DNA of 54,239 nucleotides from QAMX01 sp003149835 (lineage in GTDB: Bacteria; Bacillota; Clostridia; Oscillospirales; QAMX01), in contig CAUGMN010000008.1 of the NCBI GenBank assembly GCA_959600635.1, forward strand, positions 1 to 54,239, written 5' to 3'. Below the pieces are notes generated by a model. It did no database searches. It worked only from the letters and a program-made list of their open reading frames with translations, and was not told where the DNA came from. Within the stretch, counting starts at the first letter, position 1. The number at the start of each line of letters is the position of its first letter. A program made the position numbers and the translations under genes. Below, one piece after another: positions 25,085 to 33,106 of the stretch.

Positions 25085-28030
25085 ATGAAGCTCAGAAAAT
25101 ACGCGGTGATCTGCTATATTTTAGCGCTGGCAATGATTTTGCCGTTGGGCAGTATGGCGGTCACTCCCATGAACGAACAGTTTGTCGCCCCTGATTATGT
25201 GGAACCGTATATCGACGGCCTCGGCAACTCGTCGCTTTCGATTGAGATTGACCATATAACCGGCGAGCGTCTGAATATTCTGATTACCGACGCGCGCACG
25301 GGAAAGGTCTGGGAGACAAACCCTGTTTACAACAGTCCCGACAAAGCCTCTACGACAGAGGACAAGAAGCGGGAGATGCATTCGCAGCTCGTTGTAACGT
25401 ATACGTTTGATAAGAACGGCAACGCGAAGAACCTGGCCGATATCGGCTATATGTCCTCTGCGACGACGACGAGCAAGTTCAACAGCTATGAGGAATCCGT
25501 CATCAAAAATCAGCTCAAAATCGAGATGATCCTCGACAACGGCGAGTTGATGGATTACTATGTGGACGATACGGCGTCGGAGCCTGTGAAAAACGAAATC
25601 CCCGCGGGGAGAACGGTCGTCGGCTATAAAATCACTTATGGCCTCGGCGACAGAAACGCTGCGCTCTACCCGATCATGCTGACCGAAACCCGTATGAACG
25701 AACATCTGGCGCGTGTTCAGGTGCTGGATGAGAACGGCGTGCTCGACGAAGCGGCGACGGAAAAGATGAAGGACAATATCCTCAGCAAATACCGTCTGAC
25801 CACTTATCAGGGCAAGCTTGACGAGATTGAGCGGCAGGTAAAGCGCCAGAAGACGGAGTCTGAGAAAGAAAAGAAGCGCAAGGAAATGGAACAGGCGCTT
25901 GACGAGTATGTCGCGGACTATCCGATTATTCTGGAAGAGAACATCTACGAGCTGTACACCGACGCGGTCAGCACTTCGAGAAATAAAAAGCTATTGATCA
26001 GCTATTGGGCGTCGATTCCGTACACGCGCGAAGATCTGGAATTGGATCACCAGCTCGTCGGCTATACCGAGGAATCCGGCGGCGTCGGATTTACGATTCC
26101 TGTCGAGTATGTGATTGAAGGCAACACCTTCCGCGCCACGATCCTGACCGACGAGATTGATTATCCGCCTGAGGTCGGCATCACGAGAATCGACTTCCTG
26201 CCCGCATTTGCGGGAGCGGACGAAACCGTCGAGGACGGCTATACGTTCGTGCCGGACGGCAGCGGCGCGCTGATGCCGATTAACAGCGAGGATCAGCGGC
26301 AGACCGGTTATCAGGTCGCCGTGATGAACCGCCAGAAGGACGAAGCGCTCACGATGAATTCGATGAACCTCCGGGATATCCCGTATTATGAAAATACGAT
26401 TATGCCGGTGTTCGGTCAGAAGCAGGATGACAACGCCTACTTCTGCATCATCGAGGAAGGCTATGAGTTCGCCAACATCGTCGCGTATGTCGCGGACAAT
26501 TTCACAAAATTCAACACCGCCTTTACATCGTTTTTCCCGATTGTGACGGACGAGATCTATTATGCCTCCGGTACGGCCAGCGGCATTACGATGTTCCCGA
26601 AGGTCAAGGTGGAAGAGGAAAAAACGGTCATCGAGCGGAAACGCGATAAGGAGACCAACGAGCTGATTTCCAAGGAAGTCATCGAAAAGGTCGTCAGCAA
26701 TTACTGCCGTCTGCCGGCGACCGATCTGTCGGTTCGGTATGCGTTCCTCGCCGACGATGCGGCCAACTATTCGGGGATGGCGGCGTATTACAGAACGTAT
26801 CTGATGAATACCTACGGCATGGATAAGGTCGAAGCCAAGGAAAATATGACCTATTACGCCGACATCTACGGAATCATCGACAAAAAAGTCAGCTTTGCGG
26901 GCTTCCCGTTCAACACCAAGTACGCGCTGACGACGTTTGACGAGGCTGAGGAGATCGTGCAGGCGCTGTTTGACAACGGCGTCGAGGATTTGAAGCTGCG
27001 TTACGTCGGCATCGCCAACGGCGGTCTGAATCAGCGTTATCCGGGAAAGTTCAAGGTTGAGAGCAATCTCGGCGGCAAGAGCGGCTATAAGGAATTCTTA
27101 GAGAAGATGGACGCGCTCGGCGTTGAGGTTTATCCCGACATCGACATGACGCACGTCTATCAGGATCGGATGTTCGACGGATTCTCGCCGTCAAACGACA
27201 CGGTCATGACGCTCGGCAAAACGCAGTCGATTATTTACGACTTCAACTTGGCCACCGGCCTGAAAGACAGCTACGGCGACGCTGAATACTACCATCCGCG
27301 CTGGGTCATTTCTCCGCGGAAATATGAAGAGCTGTTCGACAAGATGGAAGAGAGTCTCGAAGAATATGGCAACAAGCATATTTCGTTCGGAACGCTCGGC
27401 TATAAGCTCTCGTCGGATTATAACGAGGATATGATCATCGACCGCGGACAGACCGCGCGCGTCATCGCAGATCAGCTCAGACAGTATCAGGAAGCCGGAT
27501 ACGACATCATCGTTGAGAAGGGCTTCATCTACACGGTGCCGTATGCTTCGACGATCCTCAACATCCCGCTGACGTCGAGCGGTTTCACCGTGGCGGATTA
27601 TGACGTCCCGTTTGTCCAAATGGTTCTGCACGGCCTCGTCGAGTATGCGGGCGAGCCGATCAACCTCAATCAGGACGTGCAGTACAACATCCTGAAATGC
27701 CTCGAATACGGCGCTACGGTTTACGGACGGTTTATGTATGAGAACGACTCGGTTTTCCAGAATACATACTTCCTGAACCTCTTCTCGCTCAACTATGTCA
27801 ACTGGATGAACGAGACCGAAGAGGTTTATACCGCGGTCAACGAGGCCATCGCCGATGTTCAGGATCAGTTCATTGTCAATCATGAATGCCTCGCTAAAAA
27901 CGTCTTCCGCACCACATATGAGAATGGCAAACAGGTCATCGTCAACTACAATACGTTCGATTATGTGGACGAAGAGCTCGGAATTACGGTTGGAGCGAGA
28001 GATTACTGGATAACGGGAGGTGCGAACTAA
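25085..28030 (+). CDS. Large secreted protein, DUF5696-like with TIM-barrel-like C-terminal half
   Basis: A 981-residue protein with a signal peptide (1-25, no lipobox). The N-terminal half is beta-rich (for example SIEIDHITGERLNILITDA) and is broken by a charged helical stretch (about 245-280, likely coiled coil). Residues about 585-930 look like a glycoside-hydrolase TIM barrel: LKLRYVGIANGG, then GVEVYPDIDMTHVYQD, then later ISFGTLGYKLSSDYNED and DIIVEKGFIYTVPYA at positions expected for successive strands. From memory this matches the DUF5696 family that accompanies YIP1/NHL/ABC loci. Acidic residues in these stretches could be catalytic, which is unproven. The ATG at 25085 has GGGGAGGTG eight bases ahead; the frame is open further upstream, but inside yip1. 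It may trim an outer polysaccharide for import. Confidence 0.72.
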   Translation: MKLRKYAVICYILALAMILPLGSMAVTPMNEQFVAPDYVEPYIDGLGNSSLSIEIDHITGERLNILITDARTGKVWETNPVYNSPDKASTTEDKKREMHSQLVVTYTFDKNGNAKNLADIGYMSSATTTSKFNSYEESVIKNQLKIEMILDNGELMDYYVDDTASEPVKNEIPAGRTVVGYKITYGLGDRNAALYPIMLTETRMNEHLARVQVLDENGVLDEAATEKMKDNILSKYRLTTYQGKLDEIERQVKRQKTESEKEKKRKEMEQALDEYVADYPIILEENIYELYTDAVSTSRNKKLLISYWASIPYTREDLELDHQLVGYTEESGGVGFTIPVEYVIEGNTFRATILTDEIDYPPEVGITRIDFLPAFAGADETVEDGYTFVPDGSGALMPINSEDQRQTGYQVAVMNRQKDEALTMNSMNLRDIPYYENTIMPVFGQKQDDNAYFCIIEEGYEFANIVAYVADNFTKFNTAFTSFFPIVTDEIYYASGTASGITMFPKVKVEEEKTVIERKRDKETNELISKEVIEKVVSNYCRLPATDLSVRYAFLADDAANYSGMAAYYRTYLMNTYGMDKVEAKENMTYYADIYGIIDKKVSFAGFPFNTKYALTTFDEAEEIVQALFDNGVEDLKLRYVGIANGGLNQRYPGKFKVESNLGGKSGYKEFLEKMDALGVEVYPDIDMTHVYQDRMFDGFSPSNDTVMTLGKTQSIIYDFNLATGLKDSYGDAEYYHPRWVISPRKYEELFDKMEESLEEYGNKHISFGTLGYKLSSDYNEDMIIDRGQTARVIADQLRQYQEAGYDIIVEKGFIYTVPYASTILNIPLTSSGFTVADYDVPFVQMVLHGLVEYAGEPINLNQDVQYNILKCLEYGATVYGRFMYENDSVFQNTYFLNLFSLNYVNWMNETEEVYTAVNEAIADVQDQFIVNHECLAKNVFRTTYENGKQVIVNYNTFDYVDEELGITVGARDYWITGGAN

Positions 28031-29044
28031 ATGGCGGCCGACGTCAAGAAAAAAGAGGGCTTTTTCCATAAGGCCAAAATGTTTATTCTCAGGGCGCTGA
28101 AAATGGATCTGATGGAAAAGCGAAACCTCGCGGGCTATGTCTTCGTGCTCCCGTTTATCATCGGATTTTTGCTGATCTTCCTGCCGTCGATTGTGCAGTC
28201 GTTTGTGTTCAGCATCAGCGACATCGAAATTCGCAGCGACGGCACAGGGTACAATTTGATCAGTAAGGGCTTTTCACATTACTACGACGCGTTCTTTACC
28301 GACGCGGATTTCCGCGTTTACCTGCTGCATACGCTGCGTGATATTGTGATTAACCTCCCGGTTATTCTGATTTTCTCGTTCTTCATGGCGCTGCTGCTGA
28401 ACCGGAAGAAGTTTCCCGGCCGTACGGTGTTCAGAGTCATCTTCTTCCTGCCGGTTATCATTTATACCGGTATCGCCTCAACGGCCGGTATCACCTCCGG
28501 CGGCGCTTCGTCGGAGGTGGCGGAAGCCGCCGCGCAGGTTTTTGCCGATCCAACGATCGGCAATGAGGGCATGCAATCCGGGGTAACCAGTATCATCGGC
28601 ATGGCGATGAACGTGCAGGCAATTATCCAGTCGCTTGGATTGGGCGAGACGCTGATGAATTTCATCTACACTTCGATCAGCCGTCTGGAATGGATTATCC
28701 AATCCTCGGGCGTCCAGATCCTCGTTTTCCTCGCCGCGCTTCAAGGCATTCCCACCGCTATTTTTGAAGCCGCCAGCGTTGAGGGCCTGACGAGCTGGGA
28801 GATGTTCTGGAAAATCACCCTGCCGATGATCAGCCCGCAGATTTTGGTCAACACGATCTACACGATCGTCGACTCGTTTACCAACCAACGCTATGAGGTG
28901 CTCGGCTATATCCAGAAGGTCTCGTTTGCAAACGCAGACTATGGCTTTGGTTCGGCACTGTCGTTTATCTACTTCTTGTGTACGATTCTCTTGATTGGGT
29001 TAGTCACGCTGATCATATCAAGGTTCGTATTCTACAATGAATAG
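28031..29044 (+). CDS. Sugar ABC transporter permease, MalF/UgpA type (second pair)
   Basis: A 337-residue permease. The ATG directly abuts the previous stop (TAA-ATG), with GGGAGGTG inside the upstream gene as ribosome site. It has about six helices plus a 60-residue insert (about 155-215, GGASSEVAEAAAQVFADP) between helices, larger than in the first pair. The EAA loop is EAASVEGLTSWEMFWKITLP (about 245-264). With the next gene it makes a second permease pair in an operon with a single binding protein. Confidence 0.9.
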   Translation: MAADVKKKEGFFHKAKMFILRALKMDLMEKRNLAGYVFVLPFIIGFLLIFLPSIVQSFVFSISDIEIRSDGTGYNLISKGFSHYYDAFFTDADFRVYLLHTLRDIVINLPVILIFSFFMALLLNRKKFPGRTVFRVIFFLPVIIYTGIASTAGITSGGASSEVAEAAAQVFADPTIGNEGMQSGVTSIIGMAMNVQAIIQSLGLGETLMNFIYTSISRLEWIIQSSGVQILVFLAALQGIPTAIFEAASVEGLTSWEMFWKITLPMISPQILVNTIYTIVDSFTNQRYEVLGYIQKVSFANADYGFGSALSFIYFLCTILLIGLVTLIISRFVFYNE

Positions 29045-29056
29045 GAGTGTGTGAGA

Positions 29057-30022
29057 ATGGAAAAAATTGAAAAGAATCATACAACATCCTATCGTAAGAC
29101 CACAAGAAAGGAACGCCTGAAAGCCAGATTCCTGTCGTGGCGTTTCGTCGCCACGGTGGTGGGGAATATTTTCTCCTATGTCCTGGTCATCGGTATTGCG
29201 TTTGTCATCATCTACCCGCTGCTCCGCCGGCTCGGCAACGCCTTTAAGCCGGTTGAAGAGTTCTACGACACCTCGATTGTCTACTTCCCCAGAAATCCGA
29301 CCTTTGAGATCATCAAGCAGGCTTTTACCAAGCTGGATTTCAAATCCGTCGGTCTGACGTCGTTCCTGATGGCGCTGTACGTCGGCGTGACGCAGATGAT
29401 CGTCGCGCTGCTGGTCGGCTACGGATTCGCGCGCTTTAAGTTCAGAGGCTCCAAGGTGCTGTTCTTCTGCGTGATCCTGACGCTGGTCGTGCCGCCGCAG
29501 ACGATTTTGATTCCGCTGTACCTGCGCTTCCGTTTCTTTGATTTCTTCGGAATCATCGAGTGGATTACCGGTTCGTCGCTGAAATTGATCGATACCTATT
29601 GGTGTCAGATCTTGCTCTCTGCGACGGGGCTTGGGTGGAAAAACGGGTTGTACATCTACTTGATGCGCCAGTATTTCCGCGGAGTCCCGAAGGAATTGGA
29701 AGAGGCGGCCTATATCGACGGCGCGCGGACGTTCAAGGCGTTCTTTAAGATTATGGTGCCCTCTGCGCTCCCGATGATGCTGACGGTGTTTCTCTTCTCG
29801 TTCTCATGGCAGTGGACGGATACGTTCTACACCGGTACCTTCCTGATTAAAAAGAAGCTGCTGGCGACGAGCGTCAACGCGATCACGCATGACAATGAGC
29901 TGATGCAGTTCAATTTGCAGCAGACGGCGATCCTGATCATTTTGATCCCGCTGATTTTGCTGTTCATCATTACCCAGCGTTATTTCGTCGAAGGAATCGA
30001 GCGTTCCGGTTTGACCGGCTAA
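29057..30022 (+). CDS. Sugar ABC transporter permease, MalG type (second pair)
   Basis: A 321-residue permease with about six helices and an EAA loop EEAAYIDGARTFKAFFKIMV (about 216-235). ATG at 29057 is nine bases after ATAGGAG; a GTG at 29051 is too close to it. It is the last gene of the operon and is followed by a GC-rich hairpin. The basic N-terminus (about 30 residues) is cytoplasmic. Confidence 0.92.
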   Translation: MEKIEKNHTTSYRKTTRKERLKARFLSWRFVATVVGNIFSYVLVIGIAFVIIYPLLRRLGNAFKPVEEFYDTSIVYFPRNPTFEIIKQAFTKLDFKSVGLTSFLMALYVGVTQMIVALLVGYGFARFKFRGSKVLFFCVILTLVVPPQTILIPLYLRFRFFDFFGIIEWITGSSLKLIDTYWCQILLSATGLGWKNGLYIYLMRQYFRGVPKELEEAAYIDGARTFKAFFKIMVPSALPMMLTVFLFSFSWQWTDTFYTGTFLIKKKLLATSVNAITHDNELMQFNLQQTAILIILIPLILLFIITQRYFVEGIERSGLTG

Positions 30023-30051
30023 GAGTTTTCGGTGAAAAATCGCAAAACAAC

Positions 30052-30097
30052 GGTGATAACGGCGCTCCGCCCCTTTGGGGCGGGGCGCCGTTATACC
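30052..30097 (+). terminator. GC-rich hairpin at the end of the transport operon
   Basis: Arms 30052-30073 and 30077-30097 pair over about 20 bp (CGGCGC and CCGCCCC cores) with loop TTT. No T run follows, so it may act as a weak terminator or as a 3'-end stabiliser. Confidence 0.6.
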
Positions 30098-30131
30098 ATC
30101 AGGGCGGCGAAAAGAAGCGCGGCGCCGCTAT

Positions 30132-30161
30132 TTGACGGGAGAGAGGCGTTTGTGATATAAT
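30132..30161 (+). promoter_or_regulatory. Promoter of the zapA-mre-minD operon
   Basis: TTGACG at 30132-30137, an 18-bp spacer and TATAAT at 30156-30161. Transcription would start near 30168, leaving a leader of about 370 nt before zapA. Confidence 0.75.
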
Positions 30162-30167
30162 AGAAAA

Positions 30168-30538
30168 TATCAAAGGTTTTCAATCAACCGGCCGCATTGC
30201 GCAGGGAACGAAAAAATAGCGCGCTTGCCTGTATATGGGGAAGAGCGGGGATATACGCGCCGCCGGAGGGATCCCAGAGACAGCCGGAGACAGGCTTGCG
30301 TGGATCTGGCGTGGATAGCGCGAGGGGGGCCGCCCGTCAATGCGCTTTTCGCAAAGGGCTTTTGGCGGAAAACGGCCGTCACAATGCCGCGCCGGTTTGC
30401 GAGGCGCGGCGGTTTTCCAGAGGCGCTGGGCGCTTTGAGGAGTGAAACCGGAGAACAGGGCGCGGTTCGCGGCTGCGAACGCGGGATTGGCTCTGTACCG
30501 GCTGTGGTGAATCGTTTTGGCAGGGAGTGATTTCAAAA
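30168..30538 (+). other. Long unexplained leader before zapA (candidate structured RNA)
   Basis: About 370 nt with no credible gene. It can form several hairpins, for example GCCGCGCC/GGCGCGGC (30386-30393 and 30403-30410) followed by GGTTTT, and GCGGTTCGC/GCGAACGC near 30463-30481. No T-box, RNase P, tmRNA or known riboswitch core was recognised. It could be a leader or a separate small RNA. Confidence 0.4.
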
Positions 30539-30865
30539 ATGGCGAATCGAATATCCATTAAAATCGGCGGCGTGTCTTATTCGCTGATCGCGGACGAGGC
30601 GCCCGAATATGTTCAGAAGCTGGCCGCGTATCTTGACGAGCGGTATTCGGCGGATACCGGTACGCCGGCGGTCACCGCGGCTATTTTGGCGGGTCTTTCC
30701 GTTGTCGACGAGCTGTTTCAGACGCGGGATCAATCGAAGGAGACCGAGAGCCAGATACGGGAATACGAGGCTGAAACCGTGCGCCTCAGAGGCGAGCTGG
30801 CGGCGCTGCGGCGCGAGCTTCGCTATGCGCAGGCGCTGCTGGATCAACAGGAGCGGCAGGCATGA
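30539..30865 (+). CDS. zapA: Cell division protein ZapA
   Basis: A 108-residue ZapA protein, which cross-links FtsZ filaments at the division site. The N-terminal beta-alpha domain (RISIKIGGVSYSLIADEAPEYVQKLAAYLDERY spans about 4-37 and fits the family) is followed by a long helix (about 60-105) for coiled-coil dimerisation. The ATG at 30539 has AGGGAG eleven bases upstream; a GTG at 30527 overlaps that site and is unlikely. The stop overlaps the maf start by four bases, so the two are translationally coupled. Confidence 0.88.
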   Translation: MANRISIKIGGVSYSLIADEAPEYVQKLAAYLDERYSADTGTPAVTAAILAGLSVVDELFQTRDQSKETESQIREYEAETVRLRGELAALRRELRYAQALLDQQERQA

Positions 30866-31467
30866 GCGCGCCGGCTGACGCGGCGGTCGTGCTCGCGTCC
30901 AAGTCGCCGCGGCGCGCAGAGCTTTTGACGCGCGTCGGCTTGGATTTTATCGTCCGCCCCGCCGAGATCGACGAGACGTTTGCGCCGGGGCTTTCTCCGG
31001 CCGAAGCGGTGACGGAGATATCGAAACGAAAGGCGCAGGCCGTTTGCGCGGCGGAGCCTGCGGGCCGTATCGTCGTTGCCTGCGACACGGTCGTCGCTGT
31101 GGACGGCCGGATCTTTGGAAAACCGGCCGACGCCTGTGAAGCGGCGGAAATGCTGCGCGTTTTGTCCGGGCGCACACACGAGGTTTACTCCGGTTTGACC
31201 GTCTGTACGAGCGAACGCACGGTCTCGGCGTGCGAGCGGACCGCGGTCGCTTTCCGGCGCTTGTCGGAGGCCGATATCGCGGCGTATATCGGCACGGGCG
31301 AACCGTTTGACAAAGCGGGAGGATACGGCATTCAGGGCATGGGAATGCTGCTCGTCGAGCGAATCGACGGCGATTATTACAATGTGATGGGTTTGCCCGT
31401 CTGCCGTCTGTTTCTTCTGCTGAGGTCGTTCGGCGTCAATCTGCTCGGATCAAAAACGCCGCTGTGA
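30862..31467 (+). CDS. maf: Maf-family nucleotide pyrophosphatase
   Basis: A 201-residue Maf/HAM1-like protein that hydrolyses non-canonical or modified nucleoside triphosphates and is linked to division arrest. LASKSPRRAELL (about 11-22) is the substrate-loop signature; GRIVVACDTVVAVDGRIFGKP (about 69-89) carries the catalytic Asp; GEPFDKAGGYGIQG (about 149-162) is the C-terminal motif. In Bacillus, maf also lies next to mre and min genes. There is no sign of truncation. Confidence 0.93.
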   Translation: MSAPADAAVVLASKSPRRAELLTRVGLDFIVRPAEIDETFAPGLSPAEAVTEISKRKAQAVCAAEPAGRIVVACDTVVAVDGRIFGKPADACEAAEMLRVLSGRTHEVYSGLTVCTSERTVSACERTAVAFRRLSEADIAAYIGTGEPFDKAGGYGIQGMGMLLVERIDGDYYNVMGLPVCRLFLLLRSFGVNLLGSKTPL

Positions 31468-31479
31468 GGTGAAAACCGC

Positions 31480-32328
31480 TTGAAGCGATTTTTTAAAAAT
31501 AAAGCCGTCGTCATTGCCCTCGTGCTGGTGGCGGCGGTGCTGATCGTCTCCGCTATCCTGTCAATCTTTTCTGAGGGGACGTCGCTGCCGTATAAAATTG
31601 CGAATACAATCGTTTCGCCGTTTCAGAAAGCGTTTACGGCGGTCCGCAGCGGCGTTTCTTCTTTCTGGAACGCGCAGACAAAATATGACGCGCTTTTAGA
31701 GGAAAACGAGGCGCTGCGCGACGAGATCCGCGAGCTGAAACAGCTAATCGGCGACGCCGAGCTGTACCGAGCCGAAAACGAGCAGCTACACGCGCTGCTC
31801 GATATCCGGCAGCGCTATGTCAGCATGTCGATTGACACGGCCTCGATCATTGCGTGGAGCGATACGAGCTGGGCGTCGACCTTTACGATTAACAAGGGGT
31901 CGCGCGACGGCGTGACCGAGGAGTGCTGCGTGATGACCAAGGACGGGCTGGTCGGTGTGGTCACGCGCGTGGAGAGCAGCTATTCGGAGGTGCGCTCGCT
32001 GCTGGATTCCAAGTTCAGCGCCGGCGCCATGCTGCCGCGCACCAATCTGTTTGCGGTTGCCAACGGTAATTTTACCTTGATGAAAGACGGGCGGCTCCGG
32101 CTTGAATATGTGCCGCTTGACAGCGATGTGAAGGCGGGAGACAATGTTGTGACCTCGGGCATCGGCGATCTTTTTCCGCCCGATATCGTCATCGGAAGCG
32201 TCGCGGCCGTAGGGACGGAGGACGGCGGCATGACGATGTATGCGGAAATTGAGCCTGCCGTCGATACGGCGGCGCTGACGCAGGTCTTTGTCGTGCTCGG
32301 CTTTGAAACCGGAGACGAAGCGCAATAG
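31480..32328 (+). CDS. mreC: Rod shape-determining protein MreC
   Basis: A 282-residue MreC. It has a short cytoplasmic start, one membrane helix (about 8-26, VVIALVLVAAVLIVSAIL), a coiled coil (about 60-100) and an outer beta-barrel domain (about 105-275). MreC links the wall synthesis enzymes to MreB. The start is TTG at 31480 with GTGAGGTG ahead. No mreB lies upstream here. Confidence 0.93.
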   Translation: MKRFFKNKAVVIALVLVAAVLIVSAILSIFSEGTSLPYKIANTIVSPFQKAFTAVRSGVSSFWNAQTKYDALLEENEALRDEIRELKQLIGDAELYRAENEQLHALLDIRQRYVSMSIDTASIIAWSDTSWASTFTINKGSRDGVTEECCVMTKDGLVGVVTRVESSYSEVRSLLDSKFSAGAMLPRTNLFAVANGNFTLMKDGRLRLEYVPLDSDVKAGDNVVTSGIGDLFPPDIVIGSVAAVGTEDGGMTMYAEIEPAVDTAALTQVFVVLGFETGDEAQ

Positions 32329-32453
32329 CGGCGCTGGGGAAGCAGGGATACCGCCGCTTTTACGAGGGCCGGCAGAAAACGCTTTCCGGCGGAACCGCCG
32401 GCGGCACGGGCGGGGACGGCTGAAAAATGAGAGGATAACAAGGAGGCGCAGGC

Positions 32454-32981
32454 GTGAATCTGGTTCGCAAGGATATCGTTGTCAAGAGCATCGCGGTTTT
32501 TTTGCTGATTGTTCTGACCGCCGCGCTGGAAACGTCAATGCTGTCACGGCTCCGTCTTTTGGGGACGACGCCGGAGCTCCTCCTTTTCATTGTCGCGGCG
32601 GTAGCCGTCTATGAGGGGCCGACGGCCGGCGTGTTCTGCGGTTTTTTTGCCGGGATTCTGCTGGACGGACTCGGGGCCAAAAGCCTGTGGTGGTATACGG
32701 TCGCCTCTGTCTCCGCGGCGGTGCTGATCGGCGTTTATTCGCCGCTCCTCTTTCGCAGACGGGTGTTTACGGCGATGCTGTGGGGGGCGCTGTTTTGGTT
32801 CTTAAGCGAATTTATCCGTTTTTTTGCGGTGTTTTACCTGTTCTCCGAATCCAATCTGACGCCGGTCTTTACCGTCATCGTTCCGCAGACGCTTTATTCG
32901 TGCCTGCTGTCGCCGCTGGTGATTGCGCCTGTCGCATGGCTGCACAAAAAGTTTTCGCAGGAGCCGCGGCTGTTTCGATAA
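32454..32981 (+). CDS. mreD: Rod shape-determining protein MreD
   Basis: A 175-residue integral membrane protein with about five to six helices, placed between mreC and a PBP2 gene as expected for MreD. It starts with GTG at 32454 after AAGGAGGCG. Sequence conservation of MreD is low, so the call rests largely on topology and gene order. The 125-bp gap from mreC holds no recognised element. Confidence 0.88.
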   Translation: MNLVRKDIVVKSIAVFLLIVLTAALETSMLSRLRLLGTTPELLLFIVAAVAVYEGPTAGVFCGFFAGILLDGLGAKSLWWYTVASVSAAVLIGVYSPLLFRRRVFTAMLWGALFWFLSEFIRFFAVFYLFSESNLTPVFTVIVPQTLYSCLLSPLVIAPVAWLHKKFSQEPRLFR

Positions 32982-33106
32982 GAGGCGGCGCGGAATGCGG
33001 CGGAACGACAGCGGCTTTCTTCTCATGACGATGAAAGCCAGCCCGTATGACCGGCATATTTTCAAACAGCCTGTGCGGCGCTGCCGCGGACGGAGGTGAT
33101 CCGGGC

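Noticed and set aside
30225..30530. 101-codon plus-strand frame in the zapA leader
   Set aside because: No ribosome site, Arg/Gly-rich composition and no family likeness; better read as leader RNA.
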